A stretch of 53,575 nt of DNA from Acinetobacter sp. ANC 3903 (GTDB lineage: Bacteria > Pseudomonadota > Gammaproteobacteria > Pseudomonadales > Moraxellaceae). Of the stretch, positions 38,457 to 47,826 are shown piece by piece (positions within the stretch are counted from its first letter, which is position 1; the number at the start of each line of letters is the position of its first letter). The DNA is taken from contig NZ_NEGA01000023.1 of assembly GCF_002135315.1 (NCBI RefSeq), positions 1 through 53,575 of the forward strand, given 5' to 3'. The notes below the pieces were generated by a model. That model made no database searches and was not told the origin of the DNA. It saw only the letters and a list, made by a program, of their open reading frames with translations. The position numbers and the translations under genes are program-made.

Positions 38457-38600
38457 TTGCCTACATCTGAAAATCCACAGTTTGTAAATTCAGATGCTCA
38501 GATACCGACTTTTTGCAAAGTGTAATGACGATATTCTGACACCACCGCATTTTAAAACTTCAAAATGCTATGGCTTGGAGGAGGCTACTCCCCTTGTTCT
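38440..38600 (-). promoter_or_regulatory. yybP-ykoY-type manganese riboswitch
   Basis: The minus-strand leader of alx holds AAGGGGAGTAGCC (38583-38595), the hallmark of the yybP-ykoY RNA. A hairpin GCATTTT/AAAATGC follows, then a GGTGTCAG segment, and finally GCAAGACCTTG (38450-38460), the conserved 3' part. yybP-ykoY RNAs sense Mn2+ and often control TerC-family exporters. The order and gene partner match; exact boundaries are approximate. Confidence 0.85.
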
Positions 38601-38683
38601 ACTCAAATTTGTTTTGGATCAACTCCAAATATGCGGGAAGAATCGCATATTTATATGGATAGTGCAAATTTTATCTATTCCAT

Positions 38684-39874
38684 TTACATTTTAATGAAGT
38701 CTTTACCTTGCACTAAAATGAATGCCAACACTGTACCTAAGGCAGCAATCAAGCCCCCCACGATTCCAATCTGACTTAAGCCATAATGTGCCGTGACTAT
38801 TCCCCCCAACAATGCCCCACCGCCAATACCGACATTATACAGGCCGGAGTAAATCGCCATGGCGACATCGGTTGCATCCGAAGCCAGATTCAGGGTTTTG
38901 GCTTGTAGCGCCAAGCTGAAGCAAATGATACTCATGCCCCAAAATAAGCTGAGTGTACTCAGGCTGATAAAACCTTGCGCAAGGGGCAGTAATAACAACA
39001 TTGAAAAAGCTAACAAAGAGCAGCTTAAGGGAATCATCAGTTTGGGATATTGATTGCCAAACTTCCCAAACAGATAAGAACCAATAAAACCGGCAGCGCC
39101 ATAAATCAGCAATAAACTGGTGGTCTGTGCCGAGCTAAACTGGGCAATATTCAGCGCAAAGGGTTCAATATAACTGTATGCGGTAAATTGGGCAGTAATG
39201 ATGATCACCGTTAAAGCAAACACCATCATCAGGCTTGGACGCTTAAATAGCATGCCCAGACTTTTCAGTGAGCCGGAATTGACACTGGGCAGTTTGGGTA
39301 AGGTTTTTGCCAGTGTTAGACAGACGATTGCCGCACCAATCGCAATTAAAGCAAAAGTATTGCGCCAGCCATAGGCCTCACCAATCATGCGGCCAAACGG
39401 GATGCCTAAAACCATGGCCAATGCCGTCCCGGTTGCCAGCAAACCCAATGCCTGAAATTCTTTACCTTTAGGCGCGACACGAACCGCTAAGGATGCGGTA
39501 ATAGACCAGAACAGCGCATGGGAAAATGCAATGCCAACCCGGCTGGCCAACAGCACGTTAAAATTCCATGCGAAATACGATACGCCATGACTGGCAATAA
39601 ACACGATAAATAAGCTGATCAGTAAAAAACGCCGTTCAATATTGCGGGTGATCAACATGATCGGCAGTGAAATGGGTGCGACTACCCAGGCATACAGGGT
39701 AATCATGATGCCGACATCGGTGGCCGGCATATTGAAACTATGGCCAATATCACTCAGCAAGGCCACAGGGATAAATTCAGTGGTATTAAAAATAAAGGCT
39801 GCAAAAGCTAAAGTAATGACACAAATCCATTGCCGGGTGGGATTGGCTGAAATTTCAGAAGATGGAGATGACAT
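38684..39874 (-). CDS. sotB: Sugar/arabinose efflux MFS transporter SotB
   Basis: A 396-residue MFS protein with 12 membrane segments. It matches E. coli SotB closely: [23 protein letters not shown], the [14 protein letters not shown] block, [16 protein letters not shown] and [14 protein letters not shown]. The ATG at 39874 is preferred because the family starts near this point; an earlier start at 39940 would add 22 residues. It exports sugars or related solutes. The alx leader begins about 80 bp downstream of its stop. Confidence 0.88.
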   Translation of the reverse strand: MSSPSSEISANPTRQWICVITLAFAAFIFNTTEFIPVALLSDIGHSFNMPATDVGIMITLYAWVVAPISLPIMLITRNIERRFLLISLFIVFIASHGVSYFAWNFNVLLASRVGIAFSHALFWSITASLAVRVAPKGKEFQALGLLATGTALAMVLGIPFGRMIGEAYGWRNTFALIAIGAAIVCLTLAKTLPKLPSVNSGSLKSLGMLFKRPSLMMVFALTVIIITAQFTAYSYIEPFALNIAQFSSAQTTSLLLIYGAAGFIGSYLFGKFGNQYPKLMIPLSCSLLAFSMLLLLPLAQGFISLSTLSLFWGMSIICFSLALQAKTLNLASDATDVAMAIYSGLYNVGIGGGALLGGIVTAHYGLSQIGIVGGLIAALGTVLAFILVQGKDFIKM

Positions 39875-40046
39875 AGTGAAATAATGTAAGAATTTGCGTT
39901 GAAGTTTAGGTGGAAATATTACACTTGTTAAGTTTAGCACTCGTTAAAAAAGAAATCCTACGCGGTCAAAAACAGTAAAAAACTTAACACTCTGGCATCA
40001 GCAGTTATGGCATGTTGAGGATCTGGATTCTCAGCAGAGCATAATC

Positions 40047-40285
40047 ATGTTGGAGATTAAACATAAAGATGACGGCAAAAAATGTGAATTTTATATCAGT
40101 GACCATCGTCATCCTTTAGCTGAAATGACCTATATCTGGGCCGATGACGGTATCCTGATTATTGACCATACCCTGGTGGATGATACTTTGCGTAGACAAG
40201 GCATTGGCCTGTGGTGCAGTTGGCCCGAGAAAAACAGGTCAAAATTATTCCATTCTGTCCTGTTGCAAAATCCGTTTTTGATTAG
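40047..40285 (+). pseudogene. YjdJ-like GNAT acetyltransferase, frameshifted copy
   Basis: The frame begins MLEIKHKDDGKKCEFYISD and matches the YjdJ/COG2388 family through IDHTLVDDTLRRQGIG. The next frame then takes over: VQLAREKQVKIIPFCPVAKSVFD, which is the family's C-terminal half. One missing G near 40211-40215 (CTG-TGG where CTG-GTG-GTG is expected), plus about two missing codons, explain it. An intact paralogue follows at 40369. The unshifted frame would give 81 residues with a nonsense tail. Confidence 0.8.
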
Positions 40286-40368
40286 AATTTAACCCTGCAT
40301 GATCTATTGAAATAATGTATTTTTAAAGTATTCTGATTATAGTTAAAGCCAAAAAATGAGGGAGAGTT

Positions 40369-40653
40369 ATGCAGTTTCAACATGACGATAACGGCCAACA
40401 AGGCGAGTTTTTCCAGCTGAATGCTGCAGGAGAACGTGTTGCAGAAATTAGCTATTTATGGCGCGGTGAACATCAGATTATTGCCCATCATACCTGGGTA
40501 GATGATTCTTTGCGTGGACAGGGTACAGCACGTCAATTACTGGATGTATTGGTGGAATTCGCTCGTAAAAACCAATTAAAAATTGTACCGACCTGTTCCT
40601 ATGTAGATGTGATGTTTAAACGTGATCAAAGCCTGGCAGATGTTGCGGCCTAA
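40369..40653 (+). CDS. YjdJ-like GNAT-type acetyltransferase
   Basis: A 94-residue, minimal GNAT domain of the YjdJ/COG2388 type. It has IAHHTWVDDSLRGQGTARQLLDVLVEFARKN, with RGQGTA as the acetyl-CoA pyrophosphate loop, then KIVPTCSYV in place of the usual PxCP strand. Family members are small acetyltransferases of unknown substrate. GGGAG precedes the ATG. It follows a frameshifted paralogue, and a terminator follows. Confidence 0.85.
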   Translation: MQFQHDDNGQQGEFFQLNAAGERVAEISYLWRGEHQIIAHHTWVDDSLRGQGTARQLLDVLVEFARKNQLKIVPTCSYVDVMFKRDQSLADVAA

Positions 40654-40667
40654 ATTCTAGATAGATT

Positions 40668-40697
40668 AAAAAAGCCCAAAAAAACTGGGCTTTTCTC
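40668..40697. terminator. Terminator between acetyltransferase and dehydrogenase
   Basis: AAAAGCCCA and TGGGCTTTT pair around a 7-nt loop, with T and A runs serving both convergent genes. Confidence 0.85.
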
Positions 40698-40708
40698 ATT
40701 CCAGCCCA

Positions 40709-41791
40709 CTAGGCAATATCAATAATTACCTTCATGGCATTTTCATCTGCGGCATGTTTAAACACATCATAGGCTTTCTCAAACTCATCAAATTTAAAGT
40801 GATGGCTGGCTAAGCGTTCCAAAGGCAGTTTTCCGGAACAACAGGTTTTCAGTAACATGCCGGTGGTATTGGTATTCACCAAACCTGTGGTGATGGTCAG
40901 GTTTTTAATCCAGAGCTTTTGCAGTTCAAAATTGACTGGCTTGCCATGTACCCCGACATTGGCGATATGACCGCCCTCTTTTACCACGTTCTGGCAAATG
41001 TTCCAGGTCGGCTCTGCACCTACTGCTTCTATCGCACAATCGACCCCTCGCCCTTCGGTAATATCAAGTACCCGTTGGATCGCATCTTCCTTGCCGGAAT
41101 TAATGGTATGGGTGGCACCCAGCTCTTTAGCCAGCGCTAAACGATGATCATCCATATCAATGGCGATAATGGTTGCAGGTGAATAGAATTGTGAAGTCAG
41201 CAAGCAGCCCATCCCGATCGGGCCTGTGCCGACAATCGCGATACTGTCACCGGGTTTGACATTGCCATAACGCACGCCAATTTCATGTGAAGTTGGCAGT
41301 ACATCCGATAAAAACACGGCAATGTCTTCGTTTAAGCCTTTAGGTAAGGGATATAAAGAGGTATCGGCAAAAGGAGTACGGACATATTCTGCATGAGCAC
41401 CATCAATCATGTAGCCCATAATCCAGCCACCTCCGTTACGGCAGTGAGCGTAGAGTTGTTTCTGACAATTTTCACAAGTCCCGCAGCGGCTGACACAGGA
41501 AATAATAACCCGATCGCCTTTTTTCACATTCTTGACGGCTGAGCCGACTTCTTCAACGATACCAATCCCTTCATGACCTAATATACGACCGTTAAATCCA
41601 CCGGTCTTCTTCTTGGCCTCTTCCTGAATTTCGGGGTTTTTACCTTTCCAGATGCCTAAATCTGTACCGCAAATGGTGGTTTTTGTGACCCGGATGACTG
41701 CATCCGTTGCATCAATAATTTGGGGAATGGGGCGATCTTCAAAGCGGATATCATTTTCGCCGTAGTAGACCATTGCTTTCATTGTTGTCAT
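40709..41791 (-). CDS. Zinc-dependent alcohol dehydrogenase (MDR family)
   Basis: A 360-residue medium-chain dehydrogenase. Catalytic zinc ligands: Cys in TTICGTDLG and GHEGIG; structural zinc: Cys in SRCGTCENCQKQLYAHC. The Rossmann motif is AIVGTGPIGMG near residue 185. It oxidises an alcohol with NAD(P); the substrate is unknown. AAGGAACA precedes the ATG at 41791. It is intact, in contrast to the dehydrogenase pseudogene at 15835, which is a different subgroup. Confidence 0.88.
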   Translation of the reverse strand: MTTMKAMVYYGENDIRFEDRPIPQIIDATDAVIRVTKTTICGTDLGIWKGKNPEIQEEAKKKTGGFNGRILGHEGIGIVEEVGSAVKNVKKGDRVIISCVSRCGTCENCQKQLYAHCRNGGGWIMGYMIDGAHAEYVRTPFADTSLYPLPKGLNEDIAVFLSDVLPTSHEIGVRYGNVKPGDSIAIVGTGPIGMGCLLTSQFYSPATIIAIDMDDHRLALAKELGATHTINSGKEDAIQRVLDITEGRGVDCAIEAVGAEPTWNICQNVVKEGGHIANVGVHGKPVNFELQKLWIKNLTITTGLVNTNTTGMLLKTCCSGKLPLERLASHHFKFDEFEKAYDVFKHAADENAMKVIIDIA

Positions 41792-42334
41792 TAGCTTGTT
41801 CCTTTTAGTATTCGCCTACTTTCATTACGTATTGATATATTTTAAATTTTTCTCAAAATTGAAACCTGTTGCTTTAAATTGAGCCTAACCAAATATGAGC
41901 AGTAGCATGAAAGAAGTATATTGGAGGCTCTGCGGTATTTGTCGCTTGTTTAATTGTGGCATGGATACACAGAGCTTCACTCTCTAAGCTAGCAATAGTC
42001 GTTGACGAAGTCATTACTTAGACAGTTTTGCTTACAGAATGCTCTAATTTAATGACGATTGAACTGGTTCAAGACAAAAAATTATCAATACGGACTTTTA
42101 TTTCAGGTTATTTATGAGGATTATTTTTATAAAAATAATTAAAAATTATGCCTGAAACTTATTGTGTCATTGTGATGTTTAGATGTGATTGGACTTCTAG
42201 GTGAATGTTAGAGTTTAAATATAATAATTTGTAAAGCATCAACTGATGCTGAGCTTTAAAAAAGAAATAAAAATGAAAAAAATGAAGGGATGAAATATAC
42301 TCAGGCTAATTCATTTTTATATCATTGGTTAATA
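41792..42334. other. AT-rich intergenic stretch
   Basis: No gene can be supported. One open stretch near 41930-42019 (GGSAVFVACLIVAWIHRASL) looks like the remains of a membrane protein but lacks a start. A short ATG frame at 42290 leads into the next gene without a proper ribosome binding site. Confidence 0.4.
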
Positions 42335-42742
42335 ATGGCTTTGTATAAACAACCTAATATTGGCTCTATTGTTATGTGTGATTTTCAAGGTTACATAGAG
42401 CCTGAAATAGTAAAAATTCGACCCGTTGTTGTTATTGCAAAGCATCCACACAATTCAAAACTTATTACGGTAGTACCGTTAAGTACAACTAAACCATCGG
42501 AGATTGCTAATTTTCATTTTGAGCTTATTAGTCCAATTGATCGTTTAACTGTATGGGCTAAATGTGATTTGATTTATACCATTTCAATTGAAAGAATTAA
42601 TAAAATCAAAGTTATACGTGGAAGAACAAAAACTTGGGAAATCTTAAACGTTACAGATACTCAACTGAACAGTATTAAAACAGCTGTTGCTAATCACTTA
42701 AAAATACAACATAATACAAGTGTTCCAGAAATGGGCGAATGA
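42335..42742 (+). CDS. PemK/MazF-family toxin-like protein, no antitoxin seen
   Basis: A 135-residue protein of the PemK/MazF (CcdB-like) fold: PNIGSIVMCDFQG at the start, then IRPVVVIAKHPHNSKLITVVPLSTT, the core of MazF endoribonucleases. The ATG at 42335 is chosen because the family starts just before this; an ATG at 42290 is possible. These proteins usually cut mRNA and are paired with an antitoxin upstream, but none is present. It may be a regulated or detoxified member. AT-rich and unlike its neighbours, so probably acquired. Confidence 0.8.
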   Translation: MALYKQPNIGSIVMCDFQGYIEPEIVKIRPVVVIAKHPHNSKLITVVPLSTTKPSEIANFHFELISPIDRLTVWAKCDLIYTISIERINKIKVIRGRTKTWEILNVTDTQLNSIKTAVANHLKIQHNTSVPEMGE

Positions 42743-42806
42743 GACTCTATGTTTGAATAGAGCCAGTATATACATTGGTGATGACAAGCCCGTTTATACT
42801 GTTTTG

Positions 42807-42830
42807 AGGACATCAGTATACTGATGTCCT
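42807..42830. terminator. 24-bp perfect palindrome between the toxin and DUF3800 genes
   Basis: AGGACATCAGTA-TACTGATGTCCT is a perfect palindrome lying between the two convergent genes. A T-rich tail follows on the plus strand. Terminator is the simplest reading; an operator is also possible. Confidence 0.6.
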
Positions 42831-42847
42831 TTGTCATTTATAGAGAC

Positions 42848-43726
42848 TTAATTAATAGAAATAGGTGTTTTACCTTTTCCCAGATTTTTATTTAACCAAA
42901 TTGAATTAGGGATAGAATCTGATGGTATAAATTTCCATATTCTTAATTTATGAAAATAATGATTAGTCTTATCACCATCAATTCCTGTACTTTCGAACCA
43001 GTTAAATGCTTTCTTTCCTCTAAAATCTGCATCAATTTTTCTTAGCATATTGTAGGTTGTTTTTCCAAAATCACGTTTTAACTTTTGATGTTTAGTAATT
43101 TGTTTTCGTCCGTTGACTTTTCTTTCGAATATTGCATTTCCATAATAACCAGCTGCTCCCATTAATAAATCACAAACCTGTAGTACTTTAGACCGTTTAC
43201 TGTCTATAAATTTTATTTGAATATGGATATCATTTCTATTTAATACTCTAGGTAAGTCTATTGCAAATTCCATAAGCTTTTCTTTATGGTGATGGCTTGA
43301 ATGAGTATCTAGATAAAATAATATTTCAATGTTCTTGAACGGAATAAATTGAAATCCGAAAGAATGTTTAAGAAATTGATAATATATTTTAAATTGGCTA
43401 TCTAATGCTGTTGTAGGTTCACCAATGTATTGATGATGCCTATCCATAAAAAATTGTCGGTATTTGGCAAATTCATTTTCACGTAAAAAATTATCAACTA
43501 AACATATGATATCTTTGTAAAAATTAATATTATAATTGGAAATATTTCCCCATTTTATTTCTTTTGATTGTTTATATTGTTTTTGTAAAAGAGTTAAATT
43601 TTTTTCAAATTGTTTAAATTCTTGTTGAGTAGCTAGAAAACCACCAAAAAAACAATAATAACGATTATGCGAATCCTTGAGATCTTGTGTCCAAGCCTCA
43701 TCTGCATAAATTAGGAATTTTTTCAT
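42848..43726 (-). CDS. DUF3800 protein
   Basis: A 292-residue protein with the DUF3800 pattern. The N-terminus reads KKFLIYADEAW, where Asp9 and Glu10 take the place of the family's DES motif. Near residues 168-182 is DSKRSKVLQVCDLLMGA, the second conserved acidic motif. The family has an RNase H-like fold and is often found in mobile and defence regions, so a nuclease is possible. The DNA is AT-rich, unlike mpl next door. It lies convergent with the PemK/MazF-like gene. Confidence 0.82.
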   Translation of the reverse strand: MKKFLIYADEAWTQDLKDSHNRYYCFFGGFLATQQEFKQFEKNLTLLQKQYKQSKEIKWGNISNYNINFYKDIICLVDNFLRENEFAKYRQFFMDRHHQYIGEPTTALDSQFKIYYQFLKHSFGFQFIPFKNIEILFYLDTHSSHHHKEKLMEFAIDLPRVLNRNDIHIQIKFIDSKRSKVLQVCDLLMGAAGYYGNAIFERKVNGRKQITKHQKLKRDFGKTTYNMLRKIDADFRGKKAFNWFESTGIDGDKTNHYFHKLRIWKFIPSDSIPNSIWLNKNLGKGKTPISIN

Positions 43727-43761
43727 TCTTAGTTGATAAATCCAAAAATAGCTTAAAAAAT

Positions 43762-43798
43762 AAAACCCTATTATTATTTAAAATAATAATAGGGTTTA
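43762..43798. terminator. mpl terminator
   Basis: AAACCCTATTATTATTT and its exact complement form a 17-bp stem. T-rich tracts follow on the minus strand. It marks the right border of the AT-rich insert. Confidence 0.85.
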
Positions 43799-43802
43799 AA
43801 AA

Positions 43803-45167
43803 TTATGCTTTTAAAGCACTAATTAATTTCTGATGTAGCCCACCAAAACCGCCATTCGACATAATCACCACAGCATCGCCCTCGCCTGCTTCACCGGCTA
43901 CAGTTTTGATGATGTCATCCAGTGAACGTGCCACAATGGCTTTGTTGGGTGCAGCGTCAATCACCGGTTGTAAATCCCAGTCCAAACCTTCCGGTTGATA
44001 CCAGATCACTTCATCAGCCAAACGTGCGGAATGCGCCAAACCGTCTTTATGGCTACCCATACGCATGGTATTTGAACGAGGTTCAATAATCGCCCAAAGC
44101 TTACGTTCACCTAAGCGTTTGCGTGCGCCCTCTAAAGTGGTTTCAATCGCGGTTGGATGGTGGGCAAAGTCGTCATATATTTCAATGCCTTTTACCGTAT
44201 CCAGCAATTCCATACGGCGTTTCACACCGCCGAAATTCGACAATGCTTCGCAGGCAGTTTCAATCGAAACACCGACATGTTCCGCCGCAGCAATGGTGGC
44301 TAAAGCGTTCGCAACACTGTGCTGTCCGGTCATATTCCATTTAACAATGCCTTTAACTACGCCGTTTTCCAGCACTTTAAAGTGCGAACCATCATTTGAT
44401 AACTGTTCGGCAGAAAGGGATGCTTTCTCGTTGGCCTCTAATGAAGTGCGAACCACAGGTGTCCAGCAGCCCATTTCCAGAACTTCATCAATATTGGTTT
44501 CAGTGATTGGTGCAATGATGCGGCCTTCACTTGGAATGGTACGGACTAAATGGTGGAACTGTTTTTGGATTGCAGCCAGATCATCAAAGATATCGGCATG
44601 GTCAAATTCAAGGTTATTTAAAATCGCAGTTTTTGGGTGGTAATGCACGAACTTGGAACGTTTGTCGAAGAAAGCAGAATCATATTCATCGGCTTCTACG
44701 CAGAAATATTTGCCACCACCTAAACGTGCACTTTCAGTGAAACCTAAAGGGACACCGCCAATCAGGAAGCCCGGGTTTAAACCGGCTTGATCTAATACCC
44801 AAGCCAGCATGGTCGTGGTTGTGGTTTTACCGTGGGTACCTGCTACGCCAAGTACATGTTTGCCTTGTAAAACGTGATCTGCCAAAAATTGCGGACCTGA
44901 AATATAAGGCAGACCTTCATTCAGCATGTATTCCACCGCATCAATGCCACGTTTCATGGCATTACCCACAATCACCAGATCAGGATGCGGCTGTAAGTGG
45001 CTGCGGTCATAGCCCTGCATTAAGCCGATGCCTGCATTTTCCAGTTGGGTCGACATCGGTGGATAGACATTTGCATCTGAACCCGTCACCTTATGTCCCA
45101 AATCACGTGCCAATAATGCGAGCGAGCCCATAAAGGTGCCACAAATACCCAAAATATGCAGATGCAT
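43803..45167 (-). CDS. mpl: UDP-N-acetylmuramate:L-Ala-gamma-D-Glu-meso-DAP ligase
   Basis: A 454-residue Mur ligase that attaches recycled tripeptide to UDP-MurNAc. The start MHLHILGICGTFMGSLALLARDLGH is typical; the ATP loop is GVAGTHGKTTTTTML (about 108-122). Mid-domain EADEYDSAFFDKRSKF and C-terminal DDFAHHPTAI are Mpl hallmarks. The ATG at 45167 follows GGAG; a GTG at 45182 overlaps that site and is rejected. It shares a recycling theme with anmK and the transglycosylase gene further right. Confidence 0.95.
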   Translation of the reverse strand: MHLHILGICGTFMGSLALLARDLGHKVTGSDANVYPPMSTQLENAGIGLMQGYDRSHLQPHPDLVIVGNAMKRGIDAVEYMLNEGLPYISGPQFLADHVLQGKHVLGVAGTHGKTTTTTMLAWVLDQAGLNPGFLIGGVPLGFTESARLGGGKYFCVEADEYDSAFFDKRSKFVHYHPKTAILNNLEFDHADIFDDLAAIQKQFHHLVRTIPSEGRIIAPITETNIDEVLEMGCWTPVVRTSLEANEKASLSAEQLSNDGSHFKVLENGVVKGIVKWNMTGQHSVANALATIAAAEHVGVSIETACEALSNFGGVKRRMELLDTVKGIEIYDDFAHHPTAIETTLEGARKRLGERKLWAIIEPRSNTMRMGSHKDGLAHSARLADEVIWYQPEGLDWDLQPVIDAAPNKAIVARSLDDIIKTVAGEAGEGDAVVIMSNGGFGGLHQKLISALKA

Positions 45168-45420
45168 GCGTTTTAACTCCACTGCTTTTTAGACACATCA
45201 CGTTGTTGGTGGTGTTGTCATTATCGATTCAATTTGAAAGCAACGATATCAAGGGTTTTGTGGAAAAGATAGTCTTTCTTGTATCTATTCATGGCATTGC
45301 AGCAGGTGCTTTATTTTGAGCCTGTATGCTGTATTTAGGGAGTAAAAAACGGTACGCAAATAACATGCTTTTTTGCAGGAAAAACGTAAAATACGCACAA
45401 CAGCACCAGATCAATTTGCC

Positions 45421-45759
45421 ATGTTCTTTCCTTTATTGCTTTTAATTATTTCTAATTGTTTCATGACCTTGGCCTGGTATGGGCATCTTAAATTTTTACA
45501 TGGTGCCCCGCTCTGGCAAGCCATTTTATTTGGCTGGCTGATTGCCTTACTTGAATATAGTTTTATGATTCCGGCTACTCGCCTGCTGGCGCAACAAGGC
45601 TGGGCCATGGGACAGATGAAAATCACCCAAGAAGTGGTGACTTTATTGGTCTTTGTCCCCTTTATGATTTTGATGTTTAAGCAGCCTTTTAAACTGGATT
45701 ATCTGTGGGCGGGTCTATGTTTGCTGGGCTGTATTTATTTTGTCTTTCGTAGTCAATAA
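45421..45759 (+). CDS. DUF486 (DMT-like) membrane protein
   Basis: A 112-residue protein with four membrane segments, starting MFFPLLLLIISNCFMTLAWYGHLK, the DUF486 signature, and containing EYSFMIPATRL and QMKITQEV. It is a small multidrug-resistance-like membrane protein of unknown substrate. The ATG at 45421 fits the family; a TTG at 45373 would add 16 residues. It is a single gene between mpl and purE. Confidence 0.82.
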   Translation: MFFPLLLLIISNCFMTLAWYGHLKFLHGAPLWQAILFGWLIALLEYSFMIPATRLLAQQGWAMGQMKITQEVVTLLVFVPFMILMFKQPFKLDYLWAGLCLLGCIYFVFRSQ

Positions 45760-45833
45760 ACTGACCACTGCCCTATTTTTATCTATTTCTATAAAAAAGA
45801 TTGAAAATATCCACCTGCGTAGGCTGTTAAATT

Positions 45834-45861
45834 TTGGTGAGATGAAAAATCAGTCTATAAT
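45834..45861 (+). promoter_or_regulatory. purEK promoter
   Basis: TTGGTG (45834-45839), 16 bp, TATAAT (45856-45861). The -10 is perfect and the -35 fair. It leaves a leader of about 70 nt before purE. Confidence 0.65.
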
Positions 45862-45939
45862 ATCGAGCTTCTGATTCATTTAAAGCTTGGCTCTAGTCGA
45901 GATTTATCCTTCCTTACATTCGTTTATGGAACATTTGCA

Positions 45940-46452
45940 ATGAATGCGGCTGCTGCAGACACTCAACCTCTCGTTGGAATTATCATGGGTTCCCAATCTG
46001 ACTGGGCAACTCTGGAAAACACTGCCAATATGCTGAAACAGCTTGGCGTCCCATTTGAAGCGGAAGTTGTTTCTGCACACCGTACCCCAGACCGTTTATT
46101 TGAATATGCTGAAACAGCACGTGAACGTGGTATTCAGGTGATTATTGCCGGTGCTGGCGGTGCAGCACATCTTCCAGGCATGTGTGCGGCAAAAACCGAT
46201 TTACCGGTTCTGGGTGTGCCAGTGAAATCTTCTATTCTTAACGGTGTAGATTCATTGCTTTCTATTGTACAAATGCCGGCAGGTATTGCAGTGGGCACTT
46301 TAGCGATTGGTCCTGCTGGTGCAACCAATGCGGCGATTATGGCAGCACAAATTTTAGGTTTAACACGCCCTGAAATTGCCAAAAATGTTGCTGAATTCCG
46401 CGCTGCGCAAACTGAAAAAGTAGCAAGCAAAAATATTCCTGGTCAAATCTAA
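45940..46452 (+). CDS. purE: N5-carboxyaminoimidazole ribonucleotide mutase PurE
   Basis: A 170-residue purine synthesis enzyme that turns N5-CAIR into CAIR. It has [21 protein letters not shown] at the N-terminus, the [11 protein letters not shown] active-site segment with its His, and [25 protein letters not shown]. Length is normal. purK follows 27 bp later, and the two act one after the other in IMP synthesis. Confidence 0.97.
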   Translation: MNAAAADTQPLVGIIMGSQSDWATLENTANMLKQLGVPFEAEVVSAHRTPDRLFEYAETARERGIQVIIAGAGGAAHLPGMCAAKTDLPVLGVPVKSSILNGVDSLLSIVQMPAGIAVGTLAIGPAGATNAAIMAAQILGLTRPEIAKNVAEFRAAQTEKVASKNIPGQI

Positions 46453-46479
46453 AGCCAAGCTTAAAACGGGACACACGTT

Positions 46480-47601
46480 ATGAATAAAACCATCGGTATT
46501 TTTGGTGGTGGTCAACTCGGCCGTATGATGGCGCAAGCTGCTCTACCGCTGAATATTCAATGCACTTTCTTTGAAGCCAATACCGACTGTCCTGCGGCAG
46601 CCTTGGGGCAAGTCATTTCAAGCCAAGCTGAAAATGGTTTAAATGACTTTATCCAGAGTGCAGATGTTTTCAGTCTTGAGTTTGAAAATACCCCGCTTGC
46701 AGATGTAGACGTTTTAACCAAGCAAAAAGAATTGCACCCGCCACGTCAGGCTCTGGCAATTGCCCAGCATCGTCTGTCTGAAAAAGCCTTGTTTGATGAA
46801 CTTGCGATTCCAGTAGCGCCTTATAAAGCAGTTACTTCACTTGAGAGCTTGCAGGCTGCTGTCGCAGAACTTGGTTTACCAATCGTATTGAAAACCTCAC
46901 GTGGGGGTTATGACGGTAAAGGGCAATTTGTTCTTCGTTCAACAGATCAGATTGATCAGGCTTGGGCAGAACTGGGTCCTGCTGGTGAACTGATTGCAGA
47001 AAGTTTTGTGACTTTCTCACGTGAAGTGTCGATTATTGCAGTGCGTGGTTTAAATGGTGATGTAAAAACCTGGCCATTGGCGGAAAACCATCACCACAAC
47101 GGCATTTTGTCGCATTCAATTGTGCCGGCACCTAACAGTGCCGATTTACAGCCTGTGGCACAAGACTACATCACTCGCCTGCTGAATCATTTGAATTATG
47201 TGGGTGTGTTGACGCTAGAATTGTTTGTGACCGATAAGGGCTTGTATGCCAACGAGATGGCACCGCGTGTGCATAATTCGGGTCACTGGTCGATTGAAGG
47301 GGCTGTTTGTTCGCAGTTTGAAAACCACATTCGTGCTGTTGCCGGTTTACCTTTGGGTTCAACCGAAGTGGTACGTCCAACAGTCATGATCAATATCATT
47401 GGTCAACATCCTAAGTCTGAAGATGTATTGGCTTTAAATGGCGCGCATTTGCACCTTTATAACAAGACTGAGCGTGAAGGCCGTAAAATTGGCCACATCA
47501 CCTTGATGCCGAATGACAGTGCTGAACTGACTGCTTTATGCCGTGCATTGGCGAAAATTTTGCCTAATCCACTGGCACTTAGCGAAGATATGAGCATTTA
47601 A
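46480..47601 (+). CDS. purK: N5-carboxyaminoimidazole ribonucleotide synthase PurK
   Basis: A 373-residue ATP-grasp enzyme that carboxylates AIR with bicarbonate. The start is IGIFGGGQLGRMMAQAA; the ATP-grasp domain has VLKTSRGGYDGKGQ and EMAPRVHNSGHWSIEGA, typical of PurK. It is the second gene of purEK and ends at a strong terminator. Confidence 0.97.
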   Translation: MNKTIGIFGGGQLGRMMAQAALPLNIQCTFFEANTDCPAAALGQVISSQAENGLNDFIQSADVFSLEFENTPLADVDVLTKQKELHPPRQALAIAQHRLSEKALFDELAIPVAPYKAVTSLESLQAAVAELGLPIVLKTSRGGYDGKGQFVLRSTDQIDQAWAELGPAGELIAESFVTFSREVSIIAVRGLNGDVKTWPLAENHHHNGILSHSIVPAPNSADLQPVAQDYITRLLNHLNYVGVLTLELFVTDKGLYANEMAPRVHNSGHWSIEGAVCSQFENHIRAVAGLPLGSTEVVRPTVMINIIGQHPKSEDVLALNGAHLHLYNKTEREGRKIGHITLMPNDSAELTALCRALAKILPNPLALSEDMSI

Positions 47602-47618
47602 ACCCAAGTTTGAATGAT

Positions 47619-47651
47619 AAAAAAGCGGTCATGCCAATGACCGCTTTTTTT
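47619..47651 (+). terminator. purEK terminator
   Basis: AAAAGCGGTCAT and ATGACCGCTTTT form a 12-bp stem, followed by more T. Confidence 0.92.
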
Positions 47652-47826
47652 ATGCCTGGACTTCGGGCATGATTGCGCCTCTTTTCAGTGAGTACGCCGT
47701 TTATCGGAACAGAATAAAAAATAATTGTATGTTATTTATACAATCATTTATAAATATACTGCATAAAAAACAAGCAAATAGAATAGTTCTGTATTTGGGT
47801 TTTACTACAGTAAAACGTTGCAGAAA

